A stretch of 64,000 bases of DNA from JAEVLT01 sp044598425 (GCA_044598425.1 CP172536.1:2914001-2978000), one strand, 5' to 3'. Shown: positions 17,647 to 27,487, counted from the stretch's first letter. Translations and numbers: made by a program. Notes: generated by a model from the letters alone, not told the origin.

Positions 17647-18918
17647 TTAAGAACCTTGAACTTGGATACCTTTTTTGACGTTATTTTCAAAATCCTTCGC
17701 GCCTTGCTCAGGAGAAACTTTGCCACTAACAATATTTTTCATCACACTCATTGCGCTCCATACAGCCTGCATTTGTGGTATATTTGGCATCGGTACGGCC
17801 GTTTTGATTTGATCAGCAAAAGGTTTAATATTCGGATCATTTTGAATAATTGAATCGTTTTGTAATTTTACAAGAGTTGGGATTGCTTGGCTAGCCTTAA
17901 AAAGTTCTTGTTGCATAGTAGCATCTGTAATTGTTTTTAGTAAGCTCCATTCAGCTGCGCGTAAGTTTTGTGGACTACGAGCATTTACAAAAGCTGTCTT
18001 TAGTCCCATAAAAGGTGTCGCAGCTTGCCCGTTGGATAATGTCGGCAGTGGAGCAATAGCATACTTAACTCCCGATTTTTTAATATCAGGAACACTCCAA
18101 GGTCCACTAATATACATTCCGATTTTCTCAGTAGTGAACTGAGCTTTTGCGATCGCATCCGTTACATCCGCCGTCATCCATTTATATTTTGCATTCATAT
18201 CATGCAACAGACGATACGCTTGAACTGCCCCTTCGTTAGCTAGACCAATGTCTTTTGTATCAAGAGTTCCATCGTTGTTTTTAAATACATAGCCACCGAG
18301 TCCGCCGATAAAAGCATAGTTGTAGTAAAGATTCGTAAATTCAAATCCGAAACCACTTTGATTAGCAGCTTGAACAAACTCATCCCAGCTTTTTGGAGCT
18401 GTTTTTACTTTATCTGTATTATAAAATAGAGCTGTTGTTTCAGCAGATACAGGGGCTGAATAAATTTTCCCGTTTACTGTAACAGCATCAATTTCTGATT
18501 TAGTATAATCATCTGGATTGATAAGTCCTTTAGGAAGAGGTTCAATTAAACCTTGTTGAGCAAATTGTCCATTGTTATCATGTGGCATACCAAAAACTAT
18601 ATCTGGCCCTTTACCAGTTCTAGCAGACGTTGCATAGAATTGGAACCCATTCGAATTCCCAGACTGATCGATTACTTTAACCGTATTACCATATTTTTTT
18701 GCCCAATCAGCAGCGGTCTTTTTAAGGATATCGATTTTCGGCTTTCCATCCCACGACCAAATGGTTAAGGTTTGACCACTTGGAATTTTGCCTGAAACAC
18801 TGCCCTCAGAGTTTTTATTCGTAGCTGTGCTACTACTATTGGAACTACAACCTGCCAACAATCCACCGATTAATCCAACCGAAACAACAGCAGATGCTAC
18901 CTTCGACCAAATTTTCAT
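17647..18918 (-). CDS. Maltodextrin-binding lipoprotein (MalE/MdxE-like)
   Basis: A 423-residue solute-binding protein of the MalE family. Lipoprotein signal peptide with lipobox LLAGC, lipidated Cys at residue 24, then a Ser/Thr/Asn-rich spacer. The mature part shows SGQTLTIWSWDGKPK, GPDIVFGMPHDNNGQFAQQGLIEPL, YSAPVSAETTALFYNTDKV, PKSWDEFV, IGMYISGPWSVPDIKKSG and PFMGLKTAFVNA, all typical of maltose/maltodextrin binding proteins. It captures oligosaccharides at the outer face of the membrane and hands them to the two permeases encoded next. First gene of the operon; its promoter carries a repressor palindrome just after the -10 box. Confidence 0.93.
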   Translation of the reverse strand: MKIWSKVASAVVSVGLIGGLLAGCSSNSSSTATNKNSEGSVSGKIPSGQTLTIWSWDGKPKIDILKKTAADWAKKYGNTVKVIDQSGNSNGFQFYATSARTGKGPDIVFGMPHDNNGQFAQQGLIEPLPKGLINPDDYTKSEIDAVTVNGKIYSAPVSAETTALFYNTDKVKTAPKSWDEFVQAANQSGFGFEFTNLYYNYAFIGGLGGYVFKNNDGTLDTKDIGLANEGAVQAYRLLHDMNAKYKWMTADVTDAIAKAQFTTEKIGMYISGPWSVPDIKKSGVKYAIAPLPTLSNGQAATPFMGLKTAFVNARSPQNLRAAEWSLLKTITDATMQQELFKASQAIPTLVKLQNDSIIQNDPNIKPFADQIKTAVPMPNIPQMQAVWSAMSVMKNIVSGKVSPEQGAKDFENNVKKGIQVQGS

Positions 18919-19066
18919 ATAATTTCCCCCATTTTAATTTGGAAATTTTTCAAGCAGTAAGAATTCTGCTTTCTACGAAAGCTAACTAAACCTAAAGGAT
19001 TTCATATTTTCTTAATTTGCTATAAGAGTATGTAATGAACCTCCTCTCAAAAGAATATTTTTCCCT

Positions 19067-19080
19067 TGATACCGTTTCCA
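19067..19080. promoter_or_regulatory. Weak cre-like site
   Basis: TGATACCGTTTCCA matches the CcpA-binding consensus TGWAANCGNTNWCA at 12 of 14 positions. It lies in the expected leader of the binding-protein gene. Catabolite control is inferred only. Confidence 0.35.
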
Positions 19081-19149
19081 AAACTAGGTAGAAAAGAATT
19101 TTCCAAAGACAAAAAGTATTAATAAAATAGAAGCTATTACTTTCTGATA

Positions 19150-19163
19150 GGAAAATATTTTCT
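19150..19163. promoter_or_regulatory. LacI-type operator palindrome 1
   Basis: GGAAAATATTTTCT, a near-perfect 14-bp palindrome just downstream of the -10 box of the binding-protein promoter, around +1 to +15. It is almost identical to operator 2. A related sequence, GGGAAAAATATTCT on the minus strand, is at about 19052-19065. Position suggests that repressor bound here blocks transcription. Confidence 0.75.
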
Positions 19164-19173
19164 TATTGAATTT

Positions 19174-19202
19174 AGTATAATGCACATTATTTTCCTAGTC
19201 AA
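19174..19202 (-). promoter_or_regulatory. Sigma-A promoter of maltodextrin importer operon
   Basis: On the minus strand TTGACT (19197-19202), a 17-nt spacer and TATACT (19174-19179). It is the only strong promoter pattern upstream of the binding-protein gene and sits beside operator 1, leaving a leader of about 250 nt. Confidence 0.75.
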
Positions 19203-19387
19203 CGCGTTATTGGAAATTTTTTTAATCCCATGTTATGATTAATTCAAGATACTCTTAATGTAAGTCCAAACACATATAGAAACATCCTTCTCTTGAATTA
19301 AAAAAATTAAAATAGTAGTCCCAATACATCCAATTCTAAAAGAATTCATCATGACTACGTAAAAAAGAGTAAAATTCGCTTCATTTA

Positions 19388-19401
19388 GGAAAATATTTTC
19401 C
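19388..19401. promoter_or_regulatory. LacI-type operator palindrome 2
   Basis: GGAAAATATTTTCC is a perfect 14-bp palindrome 35 nt upstream of the LacI gene start. With operator 1 it brackets the divergent promoter region at a spacing of 238 bp, suitable for looping and autoregulation. Confidence 0.75.
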
Positions 19402-19436
19402 TACACAAACCTATTTTGTTGAAAATGGTGATTCAT

Positions 19437-20429
19437 TTGAAAATAACGATTAAAGATATTGCAAAAATGGCGGGGGTTTCAATCTCAACGGTTTCAAGAG
19501 TCATTAATGACAGTAAACCTGTCAATCCTGATGTTAGGAAACGGGTACTGGATGCAATCAAACAAACGAACTATCGATCAAGCTCCTTGAATAACCAGCT
19601 CTCTAAAAATGAGTCTACACTTATCGGAGTTATTACTCCTGAGTACTCAAATACAATTCTTCCAGACTTTATTGACGGGATCGATAAAATTTTAAAATTG
19701 TATGGTTACGATATTATGATTGGCTTAACAGACAGCACCTGCGAAAATGAAATTCATTATTTAAATCTATTTCGTGCAGAACAAACTCAAGGAATTATTT
19801 TCGTTGGGTCACCTTTTAATCATCGTCATCTAGAAATTTTGGATAATATGCCTTGTGTGGTGGCTGGCCAAATTTCACAAATATCCTCTGTCCCTTCCGT
19901 TCATGTAGATAATACAATGGCTTCCTACGAGGCAGTAACTTATCTAATCCAAAAAGGACATCGGAACATTGCCATGATTAGAGCTATTGATGATAACAAC
20001 GCTGTCGGAGGTGACCGTGTTATAGGATATAAACAAGCCCTTTTAGATGCGGGAATTTCAATTAGAGAGGAGTGGATTGTGGAAAGTAACTTTTCCGTAG
20101 AAGATGGTATGAAAGCTATGCGGAAAATTTCGGAAATAGGTTCAATGCCTACTGCTGTCTTTTGTGCAACAGATTCAATGGCCATTGGCGCGATGAATTA
20201 CTTAATTGACAATGGGTTCCGTATTCCTGAAGATGTTTCAGTCTTTGGCTTTGATGGAAGTTTAATGTCATTAATAGTAAGACCCAAGCTCTCAACCGTT
20301 GCCTACTCTGCAAAGGAAATGGGAATGACAGCTGCGAGAAATTTAGTAAAAATCATAAAGGGAGAAACTGTAAATCCCCATCATTACAATGTGACGCATC
20401 ATTTAGAAATCCGTGAAAGTACAAGATGA
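19437..20429 (+). CDS. LacI-family repressor of alpha-glucan genes
   Basis: A 330-residue LacI/GalR regulator. N-terminal HTH ITIKDIAKMAGVSISTVSRVIN followed by the hinge-proximal PVNPDVRKRVLDAIKQTNYR, then a periplasmic-binding-protein-like effector domain (STLIGVITPEYSN..., FGFDGSLMSLIVRPKLSTV). The TTG at 19437 is chosen because GGTGAT lies just upstream and the protein then begins MKITIKDIA, as usual in the family; a TTG 21 nt upstream has no ribosome site. It is divergent from the maltodextrin importer operon, and two copies of a GGAAAATATTTTCC palindrome flank the shared promoter region. It probably senses maltose or maltodextrin, like MdxR/MalR. Confidence 0.9.
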   Translation: MKITIKDIAKMAGVSISTVSRVINDSKPVNPDVRKRVLDAIKQTNYRSSSLNNQLSKNESTLIGVITPEYSNTILPDFIDGIDKILKLYGYDIMIGLTDSTCENEIHYLNLFRAEQTQGIIFVGSPFNHRHLEILDNMPCVVAGQISQISSVPSVHVDNTMASYEAVTYLIQKGHRNIAMIRAIDDNNAVGGDRVIGYKQALLDAGISIREEWIVESNFSVEDGMKAMRKISEIGSMPTAVFCATDSMAIGAMNYLIDNGFRIPEDVSVFGFDGSLMSLIVRPKLSTVAYSAKEMGMTAARNLVKIIKGETVNPHHYNVTHHLEIRESTR

Positions 20430-20891
20430 TGTAATTAATCACACTGTTTTATTAATAAAATCTAGAAAATTTACTAAATAATTAATCTGACTATCCTTTT
20501 GCCGTTCATTAATAATTAAATCGAATAAAACACCTCACAAAAACTTACGATCTAAGTTGAACAATTATATTAAAAACAAGATGCGAAATTGCTCTTTTGG
20601 GCTTTAATCATACTGGATATTCGAATATCGACGATATTAGGATCGGACTTTGGATGATCTAGATGAAACCCTTCCTAAAAAGTTGTATCGAGTATTCCAT
20701 AATACTAACATTAACTACTTAGAAATAGGATCCAGCCGGCACCATTAATATCTTTTTCAGTTTGTACTGTAAAGTTAATCCAAATATCACCCATTTTTGA
20801 TTCTTAATCTTCCAATGACTTATTTGTCAATTTCATTCCGCAATAATTGAGTTGAAAATTCAAAAAATTAATGGTAATTTAAATCTATTAA
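20430..20891. other. Intergenic region, no gene recognised
   Basis: About 460 nt of AT-rich sequence with stop codons in all frames. Short stretches (around 20600 and 20720-20800) look protein-like but could not be matched to anything. Likely decayed sequence plus the promoter of the amylase-pullulanase gene. Confidence 0.5.
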
Positions 20892-20935
20892 TGGAAGCGT
20901 TTGCAATATTTTCAATATTTATGCAAACGATTTCA
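20892..20935 (+). promoter_or_regulatory. Pair of cre-like sites before amylase-pullulanase
   Basis: TGGAAGCGTTTGCA (20892-20905) and TGCAAACGATTTCA (20922-20935) both carry the CG-centred core of CcpA/LacI-type operators; the second fits TGWAANCGNTNWCA with one mismatch. They lie 22-65 nt before the start codon, where repressor binding would block transcription. They differ from the AT-only palindromes of the importer promoter, so two different regulators may act. Confidence 0.6.
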
Positions 20936-20956
20936 AAAAATATGAGGGGGAAAAGT

Positions 20957-23900
20957 ATGAAATGTTTTAACAAAGTTTTCTTAGTAATAATGCTTCTTTT
21001 TAGTACTTTTGTGTTACCGTTTGCACAAACTGCTAGAGCCTTTGAAAAGACCTTCGATACAGTCGTTCTTCGCGGGAATGCTTCTACGTTGGATTGGGCA
21101 TCCAATAATAATCCGCTAACATTCGACGAATCAAATGGATTATGGGAGAGTAAACCTATCAATCTTCCTGGCGGAAAAGAAGTAGAGTATAAGTTTGTTA
21201 TGAATGGCAACTGGATGAGCGGTGATAATCTTAAGTTTACACCACCTCAAACAGGGGACTATATTTTTGTTTTTCATCCTAACGAAGAAAGAAATGTTGA
21301 TGTAAGAATTGACTTTTCCAAATTCACGGGGAAACTTACATTAAACGTCCATCTGCCTTCAGATACGCCCAACTGGGCTACTCCAACACTAGGCTCAACT
21401 CTAAATGGATTTAATTATAGTGTAACTCCGTTGACGAAAAATCCAGATGGAACTTGGAGCGTGACTCTAGCTGGAAATGCGGGGGATGAAATTGAGTATC
21501 TCTATTCTTTGGGAGATCAAAAACTGATAGAGAATTCTTCAACAAAACGGAAAGCAGCTTTCACAGCTGACGGAAAAGTTTATCAAGATACAGTTTCTGA
21601 ATGGAAGGCTGTCCCTATTGCAAAAGATGTGAACAATAATTACACTTTTACACCAAAAATGCCTTCGAGCAATGATGATGTAAGCGTCAAAGTTACCGTT
21701 CAACATTATGGAAATGTAGATTCTGGTGCAATCTATTATTCAACTAATGGTACATTTCCAAGTGGGCAAAGAGGAACTGCAACTATTGGGCATACCGTTA
21801 AATTGGAAAAGGATTCTGAAAGTACGACAGGAGGGTTAACAACCACTGTATTTAAAGGCAATATTCCAAAACAGCCGGATGGAACTGATGTCAAATACAT
21901 AACGGATGTTTGGGACTCTCATGATGTTGGTTCGCAGTACGCAGATTCAAACAGTTTAAACCCAAAAGGGGCTACTCCATTTGGATATTATGTAGATCAT
22001 TTTAAAACGCCTCAATGGGCAAAGGATGCAGTAATTTATCAGGTTTTTGTAGATCGATTTTTCAACGGGGATACAAGTAATGACGATCCAGCTAATGCGA
22101 GTTTATCATACGATGAACAGTTAAAAGGCTGGATGGGCGGTGACTTGCAAGGGGTTTACGATAAGCTGGATTATATTAAAGGCTTAGGTGTGAACACGAT
22201 CTGGATCTCTCCTGTATTTAAAGGTCCATATTCCCACGGTTATCATCCAGCTGATTATAAAGAAATTGATCAGCATTTTGGGGATAAGTCTATCATGAAA
22301 AAGTTGGTCGATGCAGCACATGCCAAAGGAATGAAGATTGTTTATGATTTTGTTGCAAACCACACTTCATCACAGCATCCATTCTTTCAAGATGCGAAAG
22401 CAAAGGGTGAAGGAAGCCCGTATTATAACTGGTATACCTTTACAGACTGGCCCGATAAATATAAAACTTTTTATGGAATATCCGAGGTTCCGGAACTGAA
22501 CAATGATAACCCGGAAGTAAGAAATTACATTCTGAATGATGTAGTCCCATTTTGGTTAAAAGATTTAGATTTTGACGGTTTCCGTTTAGACTATGCGAAA
22601 GGTCCTAGTTATAGTTATTGGGCAGATTTCCGTCAGAAAGTAAAACAATTAAAACCTAATGCCTATATTTTTGGAGAAGTTTGGGATACCCGGGAGAAAA
22701 TTAATTCTTATGCCGGTGATTTAGATGGAGCATTGGACTTTGGCATGAATGACGCTTTAGTCAACACCTTTGCAAAAGACCAATCAATGGTGGATTTAAG
22801 CAATACAGTAAAAGCAAATCTAGACACATACCCTTCTGAATATGTTGTTTCATCATTTTTAGATAGTCATGATAAACCGCGTTTTATTTATGAAGCTGGC
22901 GGCGATGTAACAAAAATGGAACTAGCAGTTGCAACACAGTTTACTCTTCCAGATCCGCCAATTATTTATTATGGTGATGAAGTCGGTCTCTCCATGAGCA
23001 AAGATCCCTCTTCGGTTACGGAATGGCAAGATCGCTATTATCGTGAAATGATGCCATGGGATCAAGCACACCAAAACATTGAGCTTGAAAACTATTATAA
23101 AAAAATGATTAAGTTGCGCAATGATATTCCTGCTTTGCGAACTGGTTTATTTAAATCCTTGCTGGCAGATCAAAACCTATTTGCGTATGAAAGAGCAGAT
23201 CAAAATAGTAAGTATATAATCATCGTTAACAAGGGTGCGGATGATCAGAAAATTGACGTTAATAAGTTGTATAACCAATTAAAAATAACGAATGTAACTT
23301 TAACAAGTCAGTTGGATGATCAAACGATTCATAGTGATGAGAATGGGAAACTCACTTTTACTAGCAATGGGAAATCCTTCACTATTTTTAAAGTAATTGG
23401 AACTTTAACATATAGTGATGTACCGCTTGATCGAAATAAAGTGTATAACGAAGTAGTCTTGAGGGGTTCCTCACCTTTAGCTTGGAGTGATGCTGATCAA
23501 AAATTAACTTATGATAATCAGGAAAAAGTATGGAAAAGTGAGCCAATTTCTCTAACAAAAGGTGAGAAAATTGACTTTAAGTATGTTACAGATGGGAAAT
23601 GGTTAGCAGATCCCAATCTATCATTTACTCCTGAAACGACAGATAAGTATATTTTTGTTTTTAATGCACTGGATCAACGGAAAGTAGATGTCCGTCTCGC
23701 TCAGCAAAAAATAACGACAAAAGTGAAAATCCATTATAAATCAAAAGCAGGCGACACAAAAAATTGGAATCTTTGGGTTTGGGGTGACGGTAAAGAAGGG
23801 AAAGTCTATCCATTTACCGGTGAAGATCAATTTGGAAAAGTTGCCGATGTGGAATTAGATGGTGATTTTAATAAGGTTGGTTTTATCGTCCGTACAGATA

Positions 23901-26900
23901 GTTGGGAAAAGGATGGCGGCGACCGTGTCATTGACAATGTTTGGTATGGAAATGACGAAGTCTGGGTTAAATCTGGTGACGATAAAGTATATTCCAGTCC
24001 GCCTGATGGTGAATACCGCAATCTGCCAACCTATGATCATTTAGAAGTTACCTTTAATTACTATCGCTATGATTTAGATTACAAAAATTGGGATATTTGG
24101 GTATGGACAGATAAATCAGATGGGCAGCCATTAGAGCTAACAAACGAAACAGTGTATGGCAAACAAGCAACTATAAAATTATCAAATTTAAATGGAGCTA
24201 CAAAAGTCGGATTTATCGTCCGCAAAAAGGACTGGTCTGCTAAAGATATTGAGAACAATCGTTATATAACGAAATTTACAGCTGACGGCAAAGCGGAAGT
24301 ATGGCTTGCACAAGGACAGGAACGGATTTTCGATAATCCCGCTAAAGTTGACCGCAACCCTCGAATTGTGAAGGCGTCCATCGAAGATTTAAATCAGATT
24401 ACTTTTGAAACGAACTTCCCATTTGTGCTTTCACAACCAGATGCAGGTATTACGCTTAATAGCGCAGAAATTGAAAAGGTTGAACCGATTGGAGACCTTA
24501 CCAATGGTTTAACCAATAAAGTGAAGATCATTACAAAAGATGATTTGGATTTATCAAAAGGATATAAAGTAAGTAAAGAAGGGTTTGGAACTGCAACTGT
24601 CCAAATGGGGAAAGTAATTGGGAGTAAGTCATTTGAGGATCGTTTCTATTATGATGGAAATGATTTAGGAAACACATATACGAAAGACAAAACAAGTTTT
24701 CGCCTTTGGGCACCAACTGCAAGCGAGGCAAAGCTGGTAACCTACAAAAAATGGAATTCGGAAACAGGTACAGAAATTCCGATGACACGCAGCGAAAAAG
24801 GGACGTGGACCACAGAATTAACAGGAGACCAAAAAGGGTTGCTTTATACGTATAAGGTGAAAATTGGAGATACTTGGAATGAAGCCGTTGATCCATATGC
24901 CCGTGCAGCAACAGTGAACGGAGATAAAGGTGCTGTTGTTGATTTGAATGGTACCAATCCTGATACTTGGAATAATGTGAAACCACCTTTCAAAAACCCT
25001 GAGGATGCGATTATTTATGAAACGCATATCCGCGATCTTACCGTTTCTCCGGATAGCGGAGTGAGTGATCAATATAAAGGGAAGTTTCTTGGTGTTGCGG
25101 AGTCTGGAACAAAAGGGCCTAACGGAGTTAAGACAGGCTTAAGCCACCTTAAAGACTTGGGAGTTACTCATGTTGAATTCCTGCCTATGTTTGACTTTAA
25201 TAGTGTGGATGAAACAAAACTAGATCAGCCGCAATACAATTGGGGATATGATCCAAAGAACTACAATGTTCCAGATGGTTCATATTCGACAGATCCTTAT
25301 ACTCCTGCCGTAAGAATCAATGAAATGAAGAGGATGGTTCAAACTCTCCATGATAATAATCTTCGTGTCATTATGGATGTGGTATATAACCACATGTTTA
25401 ATGCAGCCGAGTCGAATCTTCAAAAACTCGTACCAGGCTATTACTTTCGTTACAATGCAGATGGAACAATGGCAAACGGCTCAGGAGTTGGGAATGATAC
25501 AGCATCTGAACGTAAAATGATGCAGAAATTTATTGTTGATTCTGTTACTTATTGGGGAAAAGAATACCATATTGATGGTTTCCGGTTCGATTTAATGGGG
25601 ATTCTTGATGTTGATACAATGAATCAGGTTCGCGCTGCTTTAGACAAAATAGATCCTTCCATAATCGTGCTCGGAGAAGGATGGGATTTGAATACACCAC
25701 TTGATCCAGCGTTAAAAGCCAATCAAAAAAATGCCGAAAAAATGCCAAGAATTGCTCACTTTAATGACAGTATTCGCGATGGGCTAAAAGGTAGTGTCTT
25801 TGACGAAAAGGATAAAGGGTTTGTAAACGGAAAACTAGGCATGGAAAATCAAATTAAAAAAGGTGTCGTTGGCGGAATTAATTATAGTGATGCAATTAAA
25901 ACCTTTGCGTCTGAACCTGACCAAACGATTACCTATGTGGAATCTCATGATAATTTAACATTATGGGATAAATTAAAAAAGACAAATCCAGATGATAGCG
26001 ATGCCATTCTTAAGCAAATGGATAAATTGGCAACATCAATTGTTTTAACATCACAAGGAATCCCATTTATTCAAGCTGGTCAGGAATTTTTGAGGACAAA
26101 AGGTGGAAACGATAATAGCTACAATGCTCCAGATTCCGTAAACCAGCTGGATTGGTCTCGTCGAAGTGAGTTTGCTGCTGAAGTTGATTATTTCAAAGGG
26201 TTGATAAAAGTTAGAGAAAATCATCCGGCATTTAGAATGACAAAGTCTGCAGATATTAAAGAACATCTTAAATTTATCGATTCGCCAGCAAATTCTGTTG
26301 CATTTTGTATTGATGGCAATGCAAATGGTGACTCTGCCAACAAAATTGCTGTAGCATACAATGCCAATCGTACTCCAATAACGATTAACTTGCCCCAAGA
26401 TGGAAACTGGAAGCTGATTGTAAATGGAATGCAGGCAGGTACAGCAACTCTTGATACGATCAAGGGAGATACAATGACTGTTCCTGCATTGAGTACCTAT
26501 GTTTTAACCTTAAGCGATGATAAAAACAATAACAGCGATTCTAGTGAAAAACCTGACAATACATCCAATCATAGTCAAGATAATCAACCTGGAGATACTA
26601 ACAGTGACCAAGGCAGTCAGCCAGGAGATAAAACTCCTGTTCAACCCAATCAGTCAGAAAAACCAACGACAAATGGAGATTCAGGAGCAATCAATAATGA
26701 TCAAATTGGCAACAAAGCACCACATCAAAGCAATAAGCCGGTGAATATCACGCCATCTGTAAACAATGGAAATGCAGAATTTAGCGAAAGTGAATTTAAA
26801 AAAGCTTTTGATATAGCCAACAGTACTAATAGCAGCCTTGTTTTCGATCTTGGCAAGAATTACGCTGTATCACTAACCTTAAGCAAAGAGAAAGTACAAA

Positions 26901-27427
26901 TGTTAAAAGAGAATAATGTTCCAATTGTTATCCAAAATGACAATGTTCAAGTGCTTGTCCCATTAGGCATACTAACTAGTGGAAAATCCTTTACATTCAA
27001 ACTAGATCGAAAAAAGGATATCGCCAGTGCCAAAAGTCCAGTTTACAATTTTACAATATTAGTAGATGGTAAATCGATTCATCAATTTTCTGAACCTATA
27101 ACATTGAATTTTGATGTAGATCTTAGCAAAGTAAAAGAACCTAAGAATCTTAAAGTCTTCTACTATAATGAAAATACTAAGGAATGGGATCTGGTTCCGG
27201 GCGCAGTATTTAATAATGGAAAGGTCACTGTCAATACTCCACACTTTAGCACATTTACCGTATTTGAAGTTACAAGCAATTTACAACATGTTCAAACACC
27301 TAGTGCACCAAATACTGAATATGGGCTTCCAGACACCGGAACATCAATCTATAACTATATATTAGCAGGAATACTATTGTTTATCATTGGTGTCACTTTA
27401 TTGATTTACAGAAGGAAAATGAGGTAA
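20957..27427 (+). CDS. Cell-wall-anchored bifunctional amylase-pullulanase
   Basis: A 2156-residue secreted enzyme with two GH13 catalytic units. The start at ATG 20957 is set by GAGGGGG and gives a signal peptide (KCFNKVFLVIMLLFSTFVLPFAQTARA). Order: X25-like starch module (~25-105), linker modules, first barrel (~350-820; GFRLDYAKG ~540, FGEVWDT ~572, LDSHDKPRF ~635), second X25-like module (~830-910), two CBM41-like modules (NWNLWVWGDG ~930; NWDIWVWTDK ~1038), CBM48-like domain (~1235-1310), type I pullulanase barrel with YNWGYDP (~1427), GFRFDLMG (~1544), LGEGWDL (~1572) and VESHDNL (~1661). Then a Ser/Asn/Gln/Pro-rich linker, a beta-rich domain and a sortase signal LPDTG, TM helix and RRKMR tail. 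The first unit should cut alpha-1,4 bonds and the second alpha-1,6 bonds, feeding the importer genes upstream. Confidence 0.95.
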   Translation: MKCFNKVFLVIMLLFSTFVLPFAQTARAFEKTFDTVVLRGNASTLDWASNNNPLTFDESNGLWESKPINLPGGKEVEYKFVMNGNWMSGDNLKFTPPQTGDYIFVFHPNEERNVDVRIDFSKFTGKLTLNVHLPSDTPNWATPTLGSTLNGFNYSVTPLTKNPDGTWSVTLAGNAGDEIEYLYSLGDQKLIENSSTKRKAAFTADGKVYQDTVSEWKAVPIAKDVNNNYTFTPKMPSSNDDVSVKVTVQHYGNVDSGAIYYSTNGTFPSGQRGTATIGHTVKLEKDSESTTGGLTTTVFKGNIPKQPDGTDVKYITDVWDSHDVGSQYADSNSLNPKGATPFGYYVDHFKTPQWAKDAVIYQVFVDRFFNGDTSNDDPANASLSYDEQLKGWMGGDLQGVYDKLDYIKGLGVNTIWISPVFKGPYSHGYHPADYKEIDQHFGDKSIMKKLVDAAHAKGMKIVYDFVANHTSSQHPFFQDAKAKGEGSPYYNWYTFTDWPDKYKTFYGISEVPELNNDNPEVRNYILNDVVPFWLKDLDFDGFRLDYAKGPSYSYWADFRQKVKQLKPNAYIFGEVWDTREKINSYAGDLDGALDFGMNDALVNTFAKDQSMVDLSNTVKANLDTYPSEYVVSSFLDSHDKPRFIYEAGGDVTKMELAVATQFTLPDPPIIYYGDEVGLSMSKDPSSVTEWQDRYYREMMPWDQAHQNIELENYYKKMIKLRNDIPALRTGLFKSLLADQNLFAYERADQNSKYIIIVNKGADDQKIDVNKLYNQLKITNVTLTSQLDDQTIHSDENGKLTFTSNGKSFTIFKVIGTLTYSDVPLDRNKVYNEVVLRGSSPLAWSDADQKLTYDNQEKVWKSEPISLTKGEKIDFKYVTDGKWLADPNLSFTPETTDKYIFVFNALDQRKVDVRLAQQKITTKVKIHYKSKAGDTKNWNLWVWGDGKEGKVYPFTGEDQFGKVADVELDGDFNKVGFIVRTDSWEKDGGDRVIDNVWYGNDEVWVKSGDDKVYSSPPDGEYRNLPTYDHLEVTFNYYRYDLDYKNWDIWVWTDKSDGQPLELTNETVYGKQATIKLSNLNGATKVGFIVRKKDWSAKDIENNRYITKFTADGKAEVWLAQGQERIFDNPAKVDRNPRIVKASIEDLNQITFETNFPFVLSQPDAGITLNSAEIEKVEPIGDLTNGLTNKVKIITKDDLDLSKGYKVSKEGFGTATVQMGKVIGSKSFEDRFYYDGNDLGNTYTKDKTSFRLWAPTASEAKLVTYKKWNSETGTEIPMTRSEKGTWTTELTGDQKGLLYTYKVKIGDTWNEAVDPYARAATVNGDKGAVVDLNGTNPDTWNNVKPPFKNPEDAIIYETHIRDLTVSPDSGVSDQYKGKFLGVAESGTKGPNGVKTGLSHLKDLGVTHVEFLPMFDFNSVDETKLDQPQYNWGYDPKNYNVPDGSYSTDPYTPAVRINEMKRMVQTLHDNNLRVIMDVVYNHMFNAAESNLQKLVPGYYFRYNADGTMANGSGVGNDTASERKMMQKFIVDSVTYWGKEYHIDGFRFDLMGILDVDTMNQVRAALDKIDPSIIVLGEGWDLNTPLDPALKANQKNAEKMPRIAHFNDSIRDGLKGSVFDEKDKGFVNGKLGMENQIKKGVVGGINYSDAIKTFASEPDQTITYVESHDNLTLWDKLKKTNPDDSDAILKQMDKLATSIVLTSQGIPFIQAGQEFLRTKGGNDNSYNAPDSVNQLDWSRRSEFAAEVDYFKGLIKVRENHPAFRMTKSADIKEHLKFIDSPANSVAFCIDGNANGDSANKIAVAYNANRTPITINLPQDGNWKLIVNGMQAGTATLDTIKGDTMTVPALSTYVLTLSDDKNNNSDSSEKPDNTSNHSQDNQPGDTNSDQGSQPGDKTPVQPNQSEKPTTNGDSGAINNDQIGNKAPHQSNKPVNITPSVNNGNAEFSESEFKKAFDIANSTNSSLVFDLGKNYAVSLTLSKEKVQMLKENNVPIVIQNDNVQVLVPLGILTSGKSFTFKLDRKKDIASAKSPVYNFTILVDGKSIHQFSEPITLNFDVDLSKVKEPKNLKVFYYNENTKEWDLVPGAVFNNGKVTVNTPHFSTFTVFEVTSNLQHVQTPSAPNTEYGLPDTGTSIYNYILAGILLFIIGVTLLIYRRKMR

Positions 27428-27442
27428 TTTTTTAAAAAAATC

Positions 27443-27487
27443 CTCTCTCTTTAAGCTGATGCTGTTGATATTAGCTTAAAGAGAGCA
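27443..27487 (+). terminator. Terminator-like hairpin after amylase-pullulanase
   Basis: CTCTCTTTAAGCT and AGCTTAAAGAGAG form a perfect 13-bp stem with a 15-nt loop, 18 nt after the stop codon. There is no long T-run. A second hairpin with TTTTTTT (about 27556-27608) follows and probably completes termination; the remainder of 27609-27794 shows no gene. Confidence 0.65.

Noticed and set aside
20580..20800. Protein-like short stretches before the amylase-pullulanase gene
   Set aside because: Too short and interrupted to assign to any family.
20852..20956. A TTG start 105 nt upstream for the amylase-pullulanase
   Set aside because: It would place two cre-like operators inside the gene and spoil the signal peptide; GAGGGGG before ATG 20957 is decisive.
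24531..25072. Long antisense frames within the amylase-pullulanase gene
   Set aside because: They mirror the coding bias of a clear enzyme gene and have no ribosome sites or family resemblance.
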